NCBI RefSeq assembly: GCF_016793705.1
Contig: NZ_JAEULO010000068.1
Span: 227,533 to 291,532, forward strand
Direction: 5' to 3'
DNA from: Tabrizicola sp.
GTDB lineage: Bacteria; Pseudomonadota; Alphaproteobacteria; Rhodobacterales; Rhodobacteraceae
Length of the DNA: 64,000 nt
Part shown: piece after piece, positions 36,634-46,340 of the stretch
How the letters are laid out: each line of letters opens with the position of its first letter
Position numbering within the stretch: position 1 is the stretch's first letter
The notes under the pieces: generated by a model
Database searches by the model: none
What the model was told of the DNA's origin: nothing
Seen by the model: the letters and a program-made list of their open reading frames with translations, nothing else
Made by a program: the position numbers and the translations under genes

Positions 36634-37579
36634 ACACTTCGCTCACCGCACATTCCGGAAGCAGGCGCATCACGTCTTCCGGGCGACAGAGCTGGGTCGC
36701 GTCGGTGGTGACGGCGGCGGAAGCCGCGGCGGAGCCCATCGCCAGCGCCTCGGCGTTCGACTGGCCGCGCGACAGGGCCAGCACGAAGGCGGCGACGAAG
36801 CTGTCGCCCGCGCCGACGGTGGACTTGACCCGCACCTTGGCGGCCTTGGCGAAGAGCTTCTGACCGGCGTCGGCCAGAACGTTGCCTTCGGCCCCGCGCG
36901 CGACGATCACCGTCCTGGCCACGCCGCGCCGGACCAGCGATTGCGCGAATTCGGCGGTGTCGGCGAGGGTGGGGAGCGGCTTGCCGGCCAGTTCCTCGCC
37001 CTCGGGTCCGTCCATCCGCAGGACTTCCAGGCCGGGAATCGGATGGCGCACCGCCTCGGTCAGGGTGGCGCCGGACGTGTCGAGCACGATGCGGCTTTCG
37101 GGCATTGAGGCGGCGAGTTGCGCGGGAAAGTCGATCGGCACGCCGGGGGGCTGGCTGCCGGAGATCACCGAGATGCCGCCGGGCCGGGCGGTGGCGCGCA
37201 GGAGGGTGAAGACGCGGGCACGTTCCGCCTCGCCCCAGACAGGCCCTGGCAGCATGAAGCGGTATTGCTTGCCGCTGGTGGCCTCGTTCACGGTCAAGGA
37301 CTGACGCGTCTCGCCGGGGCCGAGGATGGAGAGGAAGGTCACGCCCTCGGCCCGGATCAGGCCCGCCAGCCGGTCGCCGGTCAGCCCGCCGATGGCGACA
37401 AGGGCGAGGCTGTCACCCCCCAGGGCCTTGATCGCGCGGGAGACGTTGAGTCCGCCGCCGCCGGGGTCGAGGAGCGGTTCGGCACAGCGCAGCTTGTGGC
37501 CGGGAGTCAGCTCGTGCACCTCGGTCGCCATGTCGAGCGCTGGGTTGAGCGTGAGGGTCAGGATCGGAAGCTGGGACAT
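36632..37579 (-). CDS. 1-phosphofructokinase/hexose kinase of the PfkB family
   Basis: 315-aa ribokinase-fold sugar kinase. TLTLNPALDMATEV at the start is typical of 1-phosphofructokinase and 6-phosphotagatose/PfkB enzymes; GGGGLNVSRAIKALGG is PfkB signature 1 and TVGAGDSFVAAFVLAL is signature 2 with the catalytic Asp. No fru PTS genes are adjacent, so phosphofructokinase (fructose 6-phosphate) activity is as likely as fruK. ATG 37579 lies near a CCGCTAT/ATAGTGG imperfect palindrome (37599-37613). Confidence 0.88.
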   Translation of the reverse strand: MSQLPILTLTLNPALDMATEVHELTPGHKLRCAEPLLDPGGGGLNVSRAIKALGGDSLALVAIGGLTGDRLAGLIRAEGVTFLSILGPGETRQSLTVNEATSGKQYRFMLPGPVWGEAERARVFTLLRATARPGGISVISGSQPPGVPIDFPAQLAASMPESRIVLDTSGATLTEAVRHPIPGLEVLRMDGPEGEELAGKPLPTLADTAEFAQSLVRRGVARTVIVARGAEGNVLADAGQKLFAKAAKVRVKSTVGAGDSFVAAFVLALSRGQSNAEALAMGSAAASAAVTTDATQLCRPEDVMRLLPECAVSEV

Positions 37580-37659
37580 GCGGCACCTGTTCGTGTTACC
37601 GCTATCATAGTGGCTTCGGCGTGAAATGGAACTGCTCGCGGCGGGTGGGGCCGGGGGCA

Positions 37660-37697
37660 AAAGTTTTCGAAAACTCTTGGCAGATTCCTTGGAAGGG
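37660..37697. repeat. double-hairpin intergenic element, copy 2
   Basis: Perfect palindrome AGTTTTCGAAAACT (37662-37675), then CTTGGCAGATTCCTTGGAAGG, in the same order and spacing as the elements at 28069 and 43349. It lies between the minus-strand zincin gene stop and the pfkB promoter. Confidence 0.5.
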
Positions 37698-37710
37698 TTT
37701 GGGCCGGGCC

Positions 37711-38121
37711 TCACTCCCACCAGGGGTCGATGGCGGCGATGTCGTCGTCGGACCAGCCGAAGTGATGCGCGATCTCGTGGATCACGACATGCGTCACCAA
37801 TTCCTGGATCGAGACATTGCCGCGTTCGGCCCATTCGTCGAGGATCGGGCGGCGGAAGAGCCAGACCACGTCGGGGCGGGTCATCTGGTCGGCGGTGGAT
37901 TTCTCGGTCAGCGGAATGCCGTCGTAGAGGCCGGTCAGGTCGAAGGCATCGTCGACACCCAGTTCCTCCAGCACCTCGTCCCCGGGGAAGTCCTCGACCC
38001 GCAGGCGGATGTGGGTGGCGGGTTCGCGGAACGGGTCGGGCAGGGTCGAGATCGCCTCATGCGCGAGCTGTTCGAGGAAGGCGAGGGAAGGGGCGATGCT
38101 GTCAGGCGAGGGGTTGGTCAT
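37711..38121 (-). CDS. minimal zincin-fold metallopeptidase family protein
   Basis: 136-aa protein with HEIAHHFG (about residue 118-125), the HExxH zinc site, close to the C-terminus; the fold is the minimal zincin (DUF1025-type) family. The acidic tail after GWSDDDIAAIDPWWE is normal. Whether it has peptidase activity is untested in most members. No signal peptide, so cytoplasmic. Confidence 0.88.
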   Translation of the reverse strand: MTNPSPDSIAPSLAFLEQLAHEAISTLPDPFREPATHIRLRVEDFPGDEVLEELGVDDAFDLTGLYDGIPLTEKSTADQMTRPDVVWLFRRPILDEWAERGNVSIQELVTHVVIHEIAHHFGWSDDDIAAIDPWWE

Positions 38122-38209
38122 GGGCGGAAGATAGGCGGCCCGCGAGGTGGGGGGAAGGGGGCGCGGCGATGCGCTGCCTGTGTTAGGCTGGGTCGGGCGG
38201 GAGGTCGGG

Positions 38210-38638
38210 ATGGCGAAGGAAGCGAAGACGAAGAGCGCGCCGCTGGACCGGGAGGCATGGCTGGCGGGGGTGGACCCGAAGCGGCGGGAGGAGGCCGGGC
38301 GGCTGCTGGCGATCTTCGGCGAGGTGACGGGCTGGGAGCCGCGGCTCTGGGGGCCGTCGATGGCGGGTTTCGGTCGCTATGCCTATCGCTATGCGAGCGG
38401 GCATTCGGGGGAGAGCCTGGCCACGGGGTTCTCGCCGCGGACGGCCGAGCTGTCGATCTACATCATGCCCGGCTATGCGGACTTCGGCGCGCTTCTGGCC
38501 CGGCTTGGCCCGCACCGGACCGGCAAGTCCTGCCTTTACATCCGGCGACTGGCGGCAGTGGACGAAACTGTGCTGCGCGAGCTGATCCGGGCGGGGCTGG
38601 AGGATCTGGCGCGGTACTGGCCGGTGCATCCGGTGTGA
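38210..38638 (+). CDS. DUF1801 domain protein
   Basis: 142-aa cytoplasmic protein. LWGPSMAGFGRYAYRYASGH and GFSPRTAELSIYIMPGY are the DUF1801/YdhG core, and GKSCLYIRRLAAVDETVLREL the conserved end. Function unknown. ATG 38210 follows GGAGG; the open frame runs upstream without a better start. Confidence 0.85.
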   Translation: MAKEAKTKSAPLDREAWLAGVDPKRREEAGRLLAIFGEVTGWEPRLWGPSMAGFGRYAYRYASGHSGESLATGFSPRTAELSIYIMPGYADFGALLARLGPHRTGKSCLYIRRLAAVDETVLRELIRAGLEDLARYWPVHPV

Positions 38639-38770
38639 TCCTGGAACGGGGAGCCGGCCTCGGGGCATCGAGCCCCTCGGACGGCGTTGCCACGGGATGC
38701 GGCACCGTCGGCGAAAACTGGACAAAGGCGGGGGCTTGTGACAGGGAAGGGCGCTTGAAGGAGCCCCCCG

Positions 38771-40096
38771 ATGACCGTCACCACCCGCTTCGCCCCCTCG
38801 CCCACTGGCTGGATCCATGTGGGCAACCTGCGCACTGCGCTGATGAACTACATGATCGCCCGCCAGAACGGCGGGACCTTCATCCTGCGGCTGGATGACA
38901 CCGACCAGGAACGGTCGAAACAGGAATATATCGACGGGCTGAAGGCGGACCTCGACTGGCTGGGCATCCGCTACGACCGGATCGAGCAGCAGTCGAAGCG
39001 GATGGACCGTTATGCCGCGGCGGCGGAGCGGCTGAAGGCGGCAGAGCGGTTCTACGAATGTTTCGAGAGCCCGGTCGAGCTGGACCTGAAGCGGAAGAAG
39101 CTGCTGAACATGGGGCGTCCCCCGGTCTATGACCGCGCGGCGCTGGCCCTGACCGAAGAGCAGAAGGCGGCCTACCGCGCCGAGGGGCGGCAGGGCTACT
39201 GGCGCTTCAAGCTGGATCAGGAGCGGATCGAGTGGAAGGACGGGATCATCGGGCCGATCTCGATCGACGCCGCGTCCGTCAGCGACCCGGTGCTGATCAA
39301 GGCGGACGGGCAGGTGCTGTATACCTTCGCCTCCTCGGTCGATGACGTGGAGATGGGGGTCACCCATATCGTGCGCGGGGCCGATCATGTGACGAACACG
39401 GCGACGCAGATCCAGATCATGAAGGCGCTGGGGGGCATCCCGCCGACCTTTGCGCATCACAGCCTCCTGACCGGACCGCAGGGCGAGGAATTGTCCAAGC
39501 GGCTGGGCGTCCTGTCGCTGCGCGACCTGCGGGCGCGGGGGGTGGAGCCGATGGCTTTGTTGAGCTTGATGGCGCGGCTGGGGTCGTCGAAGCCGGTGGA
39601 GCTGGCGGCCTCGATGGACGATCTGGTCGCGGGGTTCGACATCGGGTCGTTCGGCGCGGCGCCCACCAAGTTCGACGCCGAGGACCTGTTCCCTCTGACC
39701 CGCCACCATGTGCAGGCGCTGCCCTTCGCGGCGGTGAAGGAGCGGATCGTGGGCTTGGGTGTGCCGGACGCCGAGGCAGAGGCGTTCTGGGCGGTGGCCA
39801 AGGGCAACATCACGGTGCTGGACGATCTCGGGCAGTGGTGGACGCTCTTCCGCGACGGGGCGGAGCCGGTGGTGGACGAGGCGGACCGGGAATTCGTGGC
39901 GCAGGCCCTGGCGATGTTGCCGGCGCGGCCCTGGACCACGGCGACCTGGGGCGAGTGGACTTCCGCCGTCAAGGAGGCGACGGGGCGCAAGGGCAAGGAC
40001 CTGTTCCGCCCGCTGCGCCGGGCGCTGACGGGTCGCGATGCCGGGCCGGAGATGGCGGATGTGATGCCGCTTCTGCGCAAGGTGCCGGGCGTCTGA
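38771..40096 (+). CDS. gltX: glutamate--tRNA ligase (short form)
   Basis: 441-aa class I synthetase charging tRNA with glutamate. HIGH-type motif APSPTGWIHVGNLRTAL at residues 8-24 and KMSKS-type ELSKRLG near 241. It is shorter than the usual 470 aa and has HVGN for HIGH. Alphaproteobacteria often have two GltX proteins, one discriminating and one not; which this is needs the partner gene, outside the window. Confidence 0.92.
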   Translation: MTVTTRFAPSPTGWIHVGNLRTALMNYMIARQNGGTFILRLDDTDQERSKQEYIDGLKADLDWLGIRYDRIEQQSKRMDRYAAAAERLKAAERFYECFESPVELDLKRKKLLNMGRPPVYDRAALALTEEQKAAYRAEGRQGYWRFKLDQERIEWKDGIIGPISIDAASVSDPVLIKADGQVLYTFASSVDDVEMGVTHIVRGADHVTNTATQIQIMKALGGIPPTFAHHSLLTGPQGEELSKRLGVLSLRDLRARGVEPMALLSLMARLGSSKPVELAASMDDLVAGFDIGSFGAAPTKFDAEDLFPLTRHHVQALPFAAVKERIVGLGVPDAEAEAFWAVAKGNITVLDDLGQWWTLFRDGAEPVVDEADREFVAQALAMLPARPWTTATWGEWTSAVKEATGRKGKDLFRPLRRALTGRDAGPEMADVMPLLRKVPGV

Positions 40097-40111
40097 GCCC
40101 TTGGGCAGCCG

Positions 40112-40133
40112 CCGGGGGCGCTTCGCCCCCCGG
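40112..40133 (+). terminator. GC hairpin after gltX
   Basis: GGGGGCG-CTT-CGCCCCC stem (40114-40130) 18 nt after the gltX stop, followed by a C-rich run and GAGGATATTTGGG. The latter tail is common in Rhodobacterales intergenic DNA; no U-run. Confidence 0.45.
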
Positions 40134-40174
40134 ACCCCCCGAGGATATTTGGGCAAATGTGAAAGGGCTTTGGC

Positions 40175-41503
40175 ATGGCGGTGCCGCAGGCGAGGTTTGT
40201 CGAGGGCAACCTCTTCCGTCATGTGGCGGTGATGTCGCTGACCGGATCGGTCGGGCTGATGGCGATCTTCATCGTCGACCTCATCAACATGGTCTATATC
40301 TCCTGGCTGAAGGACCCGGTGCTGACGGCGGCCACGGGCTATGCCGGGGCGGTGATGTTCTTCACCACGGCCTTCGGCATCGGGCTTTCGATTGGGGTGT
40401 CGGCGCTGGTGGCGCAGGCGGTGGGCGCGCGCGATCCGGTGCTGGCGCAGGAGCGGGCGACGGTCGGGCTGATGCTGAGCCTGATCCTCGGCACCGGCTT
40501 TGCGGCACTGGTGTTGGTGCTGCTGCCCTGGATCGTGCCCGCTTTGGGCGCGACCGGGCGGACGGCGGACGAGACGCTGCAGTTCCTGCAGGTCTACACG
40601 CTGAGCCAACCCCTCCTGATCCTTGGCATCGTCGGCTCGGCCATCCTGCGCTCCTATGGCGAGGCGCGGCGGGCGATGATGGTGACGGTCTGGGGCGCAG
40701 TGGCGCTGGCCGCGCTGGACCCGGTGCTGATCCTCTGGGCGGGCTGGAAGCTGGAAGGCGCGGCTATTGCCGGGGCCGGGTCGCGCGTGGTCATGGCGAC
40801 GGTGGCGCTGATGCCGGTCTGGCGGCGGATCGGCGGTTTCGCTCCGCTCAGTCGCGAGGCGTTGACCAGCGGGCTGGGGCCGTTGTTCGCGATCTCGGGC
40901 CCGGCGATCCTGACCCAGATGGCGACGCCGGTCGGGCAAGCCATCGTGACTCGGATGGTCGCGGGCTATGGCGAGGCGGCGGTGGCGGGGATGGCGATTG
41001 CCGGGCGGCTGACGCCGGTGGCTTTCGCGATGATCTTCGCGCTGGCCGGAGCGGTGGGGCCGATCATCGGCCAGAACCTCGGCGCCGGGCAGATGGCGCG
41101 GGTACGGCGGACCTTCCGCGAGGCGGTGGTCTTCACCGCGCTGGTCATCACCACGGTCTCGGCGGTGCTTTTCGTGCTGCGCGGGCCGCTGGCGGACCTC
41201 TTCCATGCGACGGGCGAGACGCGGGAGCTTCTGTTCCTGTTCTGCGGGCCGCTGTCGCTTCTGTTCTTCTTCAACGGGCTGATCTTCGTCGCCAATGCCA
41301 CCTGCAACAACCTTGGCGCGGCCTACCAGTCGACCGTGATCAACTGGGCGCGGCATACGCTCGGCACGGTGCCCTTCGCCGCGCTTGGCGCGCAATGGGC
41401 GGGCGCGGCAGGGGTGCTGATCGGACAGGCGACGGGGGGCGTGGTCTTCGGTCTTCTGGCGATCTGGCTGGCCTGGCGGGTGATCCTGCGCCGCACGCTG
41501 TGA
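40175..41503 (+). CDS. MATE family multidrug/metabolite exporter
   Basis: 442-aa transporter with about 12 hydrophobic segments in two homologous halves. The start (SLTGSVGLMAIFIVDLINMVYISWLKDP, quoted in parts) and SIGVSALVAQAVGARDP are typical of MATE proteins, as is GPIIGQNLGAGQ at the start of the second half. Substrate unknown. It lies just upstream of the glycine riboswitch but is a separate unit. Confidence 0.88.
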   Translation: MAVPQARFVEGNLFRHVAVMSLTGSVGLMAIFIVDLINMVYISWLKDPVLTAATGYAGAVMFFTTAFGIGLSIGVSALVAQAVGARDPVLAQERATVGLMLSLILGTGFAALVLVLLPWIVPALGATGRTADETLQFLQVYTLSQPLLILGIVGSAILRSYGEARRAMMVTVWGAVALAALDPVLILWAGWKLEGAAIAGAGSRVVMATVALMPVWRRIGGFAPLSREALTSGLGPLFAISGPAILTQMATPVGQAIVTRMVAGYGEAAVAGMAIAGRLTPVAFAMIFALAGAVGPIIGQNLGAGQMARVRRTFREAVVFTALVITTVSAVLFVLRGPLADLFHATGETRELLFLFCGPLSLLFFFNGLIFVANATCNNLGAAYQSTVINWARHTLGTVPFAALGAQWAGAAGVLIGQATGGVVFGLLAIWLAWRVILRRTL

Positions 41504-41544
41504 TGTCGCTGGCCTGCGGCATACCGTCGTATTCCGTTTTCCTC

Positions 41545-41573
41545 TTGCCCGGACTGGGGGCTTTGCGCTAGGC
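41545..41573 (+). promoter_or_regulatory. candidate promoter of the glycine riboswitch/gcv operon
   Basis: TTGCCC (41545-41550), 17 bp, CTAGGC (41568-41573), with the aptamer beginning within 10 nt. Weakly consensus; placing is the main support. Confidence 0.45.
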
Positions 41574-41579
41574 AAGGCG

Positions 41580-41765
41580 CGTCAGGTTCGGGAGAATCCG
41601 GCGGGCCTCAACAGCCCAAAGGTGCCGAAGGAGCAACCGCCCCGGTAAACTCTCAGGCGCAAGGGACCGTAGCTGACGAAGAGACTCTGGAGAGTTCCCG
41701 CGCAAGGCGGGACGCCGAAGGGATAACGATCTCAGGCGTGCCGCAAGGCGCAGGGACAGAGGGGG
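41580..41765 (+). ncRNA. tandem glycine riboswitch upstream of gcvT
   Basis: Two glycine aptamers in series. Aptamer 1 (about 41581-41675) has GGGAGA, GTGCCGAAGGAGCAA and ACTCTCAGGCGCAAGGGACC; aptamer 2 (about 41681-41764) has CTGGAGAG, GACGCCGAAGGGATAAC, ATCTCAGGCGTGCCGC and AGGGACAGAGGG. The CCGAAGG and CTCAGGC boxes of both copies are intact. It should turn on the glycine cleavage genes when glycine is high. The last aptamer ends about 70 nt before the gcvT ATG. Confidence 0.95.
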
Positions 41766-41835
41766 CATCGCAGGGTGGGGATCGGCCCGCCTGTCGGTGC
41801 CGGTGCGTTTTCCGGCCAATGGGGGAGGGGCGGCG

Positions 41836-42957
41836 ATGGCCGACCTGAAGGAAGCGGACCTGCTGCATCTGGGGCTTGAACGCCTGCATGAAGAGCTTGG
41901 CGGCAAGATGGTGCCCTTCGCGGGCTACCTGATGCCGGTGCAATACCCGGACGGCGTGCTGAAGGAACACCTGCACACGCGCAGCGCCGCCGGGCTGTTC
42001 GACGTCAGCCACATGGGGCAGGTGATCCTGCGACCGAAGGGCACGATGGAGGCGCTGAAGCTCGCCTTCGAGGCGCTGATGCCGGTCGATGTGCTGGGGC
42101 TGGCCGAGGGGCGGCAGCGCTATGGCCTGTTCACCAATGACGGCGGCGGCATCCTCGACGATCTGATGTTCACCAACCGGGGCGATCACCTTTATGTCGT
42201 GGTGAATGCGGCCTGCAAGGCGGCGGACATCGCGCACATGACCGCCGGGATGCCGGGGGTTTCGGTGGAACCCGTGACCGACCGGGCACTGCTGGCCTTG
42301 CAGGGGCCGGGGGCCGAGGCGGCGCTGGAGGCGGTCGTGCCGGGCATCGCGGCGATGCGGTTCATGGATCACCGGGTGATCGGGGACATCTGGGTCAGCC
42401 GGTCGGGTTATACCGGCGAGGACGGGTTCGAGGTCTCGGTGCCCGAGGCCGAGGCCGAAGGGTTCGCGCGGAAGCTGCTGGCGCAGCCGGGCGTGGCGCC
42501 CATCGGGCTTGGCGCGCGGGACAGCCTGCGGCTTGAGGCGGGGCTGTGCCTCTACGGCCATGACATCGACACCTCGACCTCGCCCATCGAGGCCAATCTG
42601 ACCTGGGCGCTCCAGAAGGCCCGCAAGGCCGGTGGCGCCCGCGAGGGCGGCTTCCCCGGTGCGGCGCGGATCCTGAAGGAACTGGCCGAGGGGCCGGAGC
42701 GGGTGCGCGTGGGCCTGCGCCCCGAGGGCCGGGCCCCGATGCGCGAAGGCGTGGAGCTGTTCGCCGATGACGGCACGCCGGTCGGCCGCGTCACCTCGGG
42801 CGGGTTCGGGCCTTCGGTGAATGCGCCGATTGCGATGGGCTATGTCGCCCGCGCCCATGCTACACTCGGCACGACCCTTCTGGGCGAGGTGCGCGGCAAG
42901 CGCCTGCCCGTGACCGTATCCGAGCTTCCCTTCCATCCCACCACCTACAAGCGTTGA
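41836..42957 (+). CDS. gcvT: aminomethyltransferase, glycine cleavage T protein
   Basis: 373-aa tetrahydrofolate-dependent T protein: it takes the aminomethyl group from lipoyl-GcvH to give methylene-THF and ammonia. Seen: GGKMVPFAGYLMPVQYPDG, LFDVSHMGQ, GYTGEDGFEVSVP, LEAGLCLYGHDID and the last-strand RGKRLPVTVSELPFHP. ATG 41836 follows GGGGGAGGGG; the frame's earlier ATG at 41797 lies in the leader. First gene after the riboswitch. Confidence 0.95.
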   Translation: MADLKEADLLHLGLERLHEELGGKMVPFAGYLMPVQYPDGVLKEHLHTRSAAGLFDVSHMGQVILRPKGTMEALKLAFEALMPVDVLGLAEGRQRYGLFTNDGGGILDDLMFTNRGDHLYVVVNAACKAADIAHMTAGMPGVSVEPVTDRALLALQGPGAEAALEAVVPGIAAMRFMDHRVIGDIWVSRSGYTGEDGFEVSVPEAEAEGFARKLLAQPGVAPIGLGARDSLRLEAGLCLYGHDIDTSTSPIEANLTWALQKARKAGGAREGGFPGAARILKELAEGPERVRVGLRPEGRAPMREGVELFADDGTPVGRVTSGGFGPSVNAPIAMGYVARAHATLGTTLLGEVRGKRLPVTVSELPFHPTTYKR

Positions 42958-42966
42958 GGCAATGCG

Positions 42967-43326
42967 ATGAAATACACCAAGGAACATGAATGGCTGCGCG
43001 TCGAGGGTGACCATGTGGTCGTCGGCATCACCGAACACGCCGCGACCCAGCTGGGCGACGTGGTCTTCGTGGAACTGCCGGAGACCGAGACGCAGGTGGC
43101 CGAGGGCGACGAGGTCTGCGTGATCGAAAGCGTCAAGGCGGCCAGCGACATCCTGGCGCCGATCGACGGTGAGGTGGTGGCGGTCAACGAGAAGCTGGTC
43201 GACAACCCGGGCCTGGTGAACGAGGACCCGACGGGCGCCGCCTGGTTCTTCAAGCTGAAGGTTGACGACCTGAGCGTGCTCGATCAGTTCATGGACGAGG
43301 ACGAGTATCAGGACCTGATCGGCTGA
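42967..43326 (+). CDS. gcvH: glycine cleavage system H protein
   Basis: 119-aa lipoyl carrier. The lipoylated Lys is in CVIESVKAASDILAP (about residue 59), within the hammerhead fold; the start KYTKEHEWLRVEGD and end MDEDEYQDLIG are classic. It shuttles the aminomethyl group between GcvP, GcvT and the L protein. Lies 9 nt after gcvT. Confidence 0.97.
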   Translation: MKYTKEHEWLRVEGDHVVVGITEHAATQLGDVVFVELPETETQVAEGDEVCVIESVKAASDILAPIDGEVVAVNEKLVDNPGLVNEDPTGAAWFFKLKVDDLSVLDQFMDEDEYQDLIG

Positions 43327-43348
43327 CCGCCCCACGCGCGCGCGCGCC

Positions 43349-43394
43349 CCAAATTTCTTAAGCAAGAAATTTGGCAAAATCCTTGCTTAAGGAT
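43349..43394. repeat. double-hairpin intergenic element, copy 3, between gcvH and gcvP
   Basis: CCAAATTTCTT-AAGC-AAGAAATTTGG (43349-43374) then CAAA and ATCCTT-GCTT-AAGGAT (43379-43394). It sits inside the gcv operon, so it may attenuate or stabilise the mRNA rather than end it. Same layout as at 28069 and 37660. Confidence 0.55.
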
Positions 43395-43442
43395 CTTGGG
43401 GACTTGGTGCCGGGCGCATTCACTGACCATTCGAGGTGTCCC

Positions 43443-46310
43443 ATGACCTTCACCCCCACCGACTACAACCCCTACGACTTCGCCAACCGCCGCCACATCG
43501 GCCCCTCTCCGGTGGAGATGGAGGAGATGCTGGCCGCGACCGGCGTGCGTTCGCTGGACGAGCTGATCGAGCAGACCGTGCCGGCCTCGATCCGGCAATC
43601 GGAGCCTTTGAGCTGGGCGCCGCTGGCCGAACATGAGCTTCTGGCGAAGATGAGCGAGGTATCCCAGAAGAACCGGGTGATGGCCTCGCTGATCGGGCAG
43701 GGTTATTACGGCACTGTCACACCCCCGGCGATCCAGCGGAACATCCTGGAGAACCCGGCCTGGTATACCGCCTACACCCCCTACCAGCCCGAGATCGCGC
43801 AGGGACGGCTGGAGGCGCTCTTGAACTTCCAGACCATGATCTGCGACCTGACGGGCCTCGACGTGGCGAACGCCTCGCTCTTGGACGAGGCGACGGCGGC
43901 GGCGGAAGCGATGACAATGGCCGAGCGGGTCGCGAAGTCGAAGGCGAAGGCCTTCTTCGTCGACCGCTTCTGCCATCCGCAGACCATCGCAGTGATCCGC
44001 ACCCGGGCGATGCCGCTCGGGATCGAGATTATCGAGGATGACGTGCGGAATCTCGACCCGACCAGGGTGTTCGGGGCGATCTTCCAGTATCCCTCCAGCT
44101 ACGGTCATGTCGTCGACTTCACCGTCCGCATCGCGAAGCTGCATGCGGCCGGGGCTATCGCGATCATGGCGACGGACCTTCTCGCGCTCTGCATGCTGAA
44201 GGAACCCGGCGCGATGGGTGCCGATATCGCGGTCGGCTCGGCGCAGCGCTTCGGCGTGCCGATGGGCTATGGCGGGCCGCACGCTGCCTTCATGGCGGTG
44301 AAGGACGCGCACAAGCGGCAGATGCCGGGGCGGATCGTCGGGGTGTCGATTGATGCACAGGGCGGCAAGGCCTACCGGCTGTCGCTCCAGACCCGTGAGC
44401 AGCATATCCGGCGCGAGAAGGCCACGTCGAACGTCTGCACGGCGCAGGCGCTTCTGGCGGTGATGGCCAGCATGTATGCCGTCTTCCACGGACCGAAGGG
44501 GCTGCGGGCGATTGCCGAGCGCGTGCATTTCCTGACCCAGCGGCTGGCCCGCGCCTTGAAGGCGGCGGGGGCCAAGGTCTCGCCGAAAGGGTTCTTCGAC
44601 ACGATCACCGTCGAGGTCGGGGTCGGTCAGGCGGGCATCCTTGCGGCGGCGCGGAACGAGGGGCTCAACTTCCGCAAGATCGGCCTCGACCGGGTGGGGA
44701 TCAGCCTGGACGAAACGACGGATGAGCGGGTGCTGATCAAGGTCCTCCGCGCCTTCGGGATCGAGGGCGTGCCGCCGCACCGGGCGACGCTGGGCTTCCC
44801 GGAAGAGATGCTGCGGACGACCGACTACCTGACCCATCCCGTCTTCCATATGAACCGCGCCGAGAGCGAGATGATGCGCTACATGCGCCGGCTGTCCGAC
44901 CGCGACCTGGCGCTGGACCGGGCGATGATCCCGCTCGGCTCCTGCACGATGAAGCTGAACGCGGCGGCGGAGATGATGCCGATCACCTGGCCGGAGTTTG
45001 GCTCGCTCCACCCCTTCGCCCCGCGCGACCAGGCGGCGGGCTATGCCGAGGCGATCACCGACCTGTCGGCGAAGCTCTGCGAGATCACCGGCTATGACGC
45101 CTTCTCAATGCAGCCGAACTCGGGCGCCCAGGGGGAATATGCCGGACTTCTGACCATCCTCGCCTATCACCGCGCGCGGGGGGACCATGATCGCAAGGTC
45201 TGCCTGATCCCGACCTCGGCGCATGGCACCAACCCGGCCTCGGCGCAGATGGCGGGGATGGAGGTCATCGTCGTCAAATCCGCTCCGAACGGCGACGTGG
45301 ATGTCGAGGACTTCCGCGCCAAGGCCGAGGCGGCAGGCGACCGGCTGGCGGCCTGCATGATCACCTATCCGTCGACGCATGGCGTCTTCGAAGAGACGGT
45401 GAAGACGATCTGCAAGATCACCCATGACCACGGCGGGCAGGTCTATATCGACGGGGCCAACATGAATGCCCTCGTCGGGCTGGTGAAACCCGGCGAGATC
45501 GGTGGGGATGTGAGCCACCTGAACCTGCACAAGACCTTCGCCATCCCGCATGGCGGCGGCGGGCCGGGCATGGGACCCATCGGGGTGAAGGCGCACCTTG
45601 CGCCGCATCTGCCGGGTCATCCGGAGACCGAAGGCTCCGATGTGGCACGGCTGCACGACAACGATCTCGGGACCGTCTCGGCGGCGCCCTATGGGTCGGC
45701 CTCGATCCTGCTGATCAGCTGGGCCTATTGCCTGATGATGGGCGGGCCGGGCCTCACGCAGGCGACGCGGGTGGCGATCCTGAACGCGAACTACATCGCG
45801 GCGCGGCTTTCGCCCCACTACCCGATCCTGTTCATGGGCAACAAGGGCCGGGTTGCGCATGAATGCATCCTCGACACCCGCCCCTTTGCCGAGGCGGGGG
45901 TGACGGTGGACGACATCGCCAAGCGGTTGATCGACAACGGTTTCCACGCGCCGACGATGAGCTGGCCGGTGGCGGGGACGCTGATGGTGGAGCCGACAGA
46001 GTCCGAGACCAAGGCCGAGATCGACCGTTTCATCACTGCCCTTCTGGCAATCCGCGAAGAGATTGCGGCGGTGGAACGCGGCGAGATCAGTTCCGAGGAC
46101 TCCCCCCTCCGCCACGCGCCCCACACCGTTGCGGCGCTGGTCGGCGAATGGAACCGGAAGTACAGCCGCGAGGCCGGATGCTTCCCGCCCGGCGCGTTCC
46201 GGGTCGACAAGTACTGGCCGCCGGTGGGTCGGGTCGACAACGTCTACGGCGACCGCAACCTGATCTGCACCTGCCCGCCGATCGAGGCCTATATGGAAGC
46301 CGCGGAGTAA
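43443..46310 (+). CDS. gcvP: glycine dehydrogenase (decarboxylating), P protein
   Basis: 955-aa single-chain PLP enzyme (fused P1/P2 halves) that decarboxylates glycine and loads GcvH. Start [21 protein letters not shown] Lys in [39 protein letters not shown] and [14 protein letters not shown] are conserved. ATG 43443 gives family length. Operon order gcvT-gcvH-gcvP is standard. Confidence 0.97.
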   Translation: MTFTPTDYNPYDFANRRHIGPSPVEMEEMLAATGVRSLDELIEQTVPASIRQSEPLSWAPLAEHELLAKMSEVSQKNRVMASLIGQGYYGTVTPPAIQRNILENPAWYTAYTPYQPEIAQGRLEALLNFQTMICDLTGLDVANASLLDEATAAAEAMTMAERVAKSKAKAFFVDRFCHPQTIAVIRTRAMPLGIEIIEDDVRNLDPTRVFGAIFQYPSSYGHVVDFTVRIAKLHAAGAIAIMATDLLALCMLKEPGAMGADIAVGSAQRFGVPMGYGGPHAAFMAVKDAHKRQMPGRIVGVSIDAQGGKAYRLSLQTREQHIRREKATSNVCTAQALLAVMASMYAVFHGPKGLRAIAERVHFLTQRLARALKAAGAKVSPKGFFDTITVEVGVGQAGILAAARNEGLNFRKIGLDRVGISLDETTDERVLIKVLRAFGIEGVPPHRATLGFPEEMLRTTDYLTHPVFHMNRAESEMMRYMRRLSDRDLALDRAMIPLGSCTMKLNAAAEMMPITWPEFGSLHPFAPRDQAAGYAEAITDLSAKLCEITGYDAFSMQPNSGAQGEYAGLLTILAYHRARGDHDRKVCLIPTSAHGTNPASAQMAGMEVIVVKSAPNGDVDVEDFRAKAEAAGDRLAACMITYPSTHGVFEETVKTICKITHDHGGQVYIDGANMNALVGLVKPGEIGGDVSHLNLHKTFAIPHGGGGPGMGPIGVKAHLAPHLPGHPETEGSDVARLHDNDLGTVSAAPYGSASILLISWAYCLMMGGPGLTQATRVAILNANYIAARLSPHYPILFMGNKGRVAHECILDTRPFAEAGVTVDDIAKRLIDNGFHAPTMSWPVAGTLMVEPTESETKAEIDRFITALLAIREEIAAVERGEISSEDSPLRHAPHTVAALVGEWNRKYSREAGCFPPGAFRVDKYWPPVGRVDNVYGDRNLICTCPPIEAYMEAAE

Positions 46311-46340
46311 CCCAAGGGCCGGGCCCGCGACAGGGCCCGG

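Noticed and set aside
38183-41575. 1130-codon open frame on the minus strand opposite gltX and the MATE gene
   Set aside because: Composition is Arg/His/Pro/Gln-rich antisense shadow typical of high-GC codon bias; the plus-strand genes are clear families.
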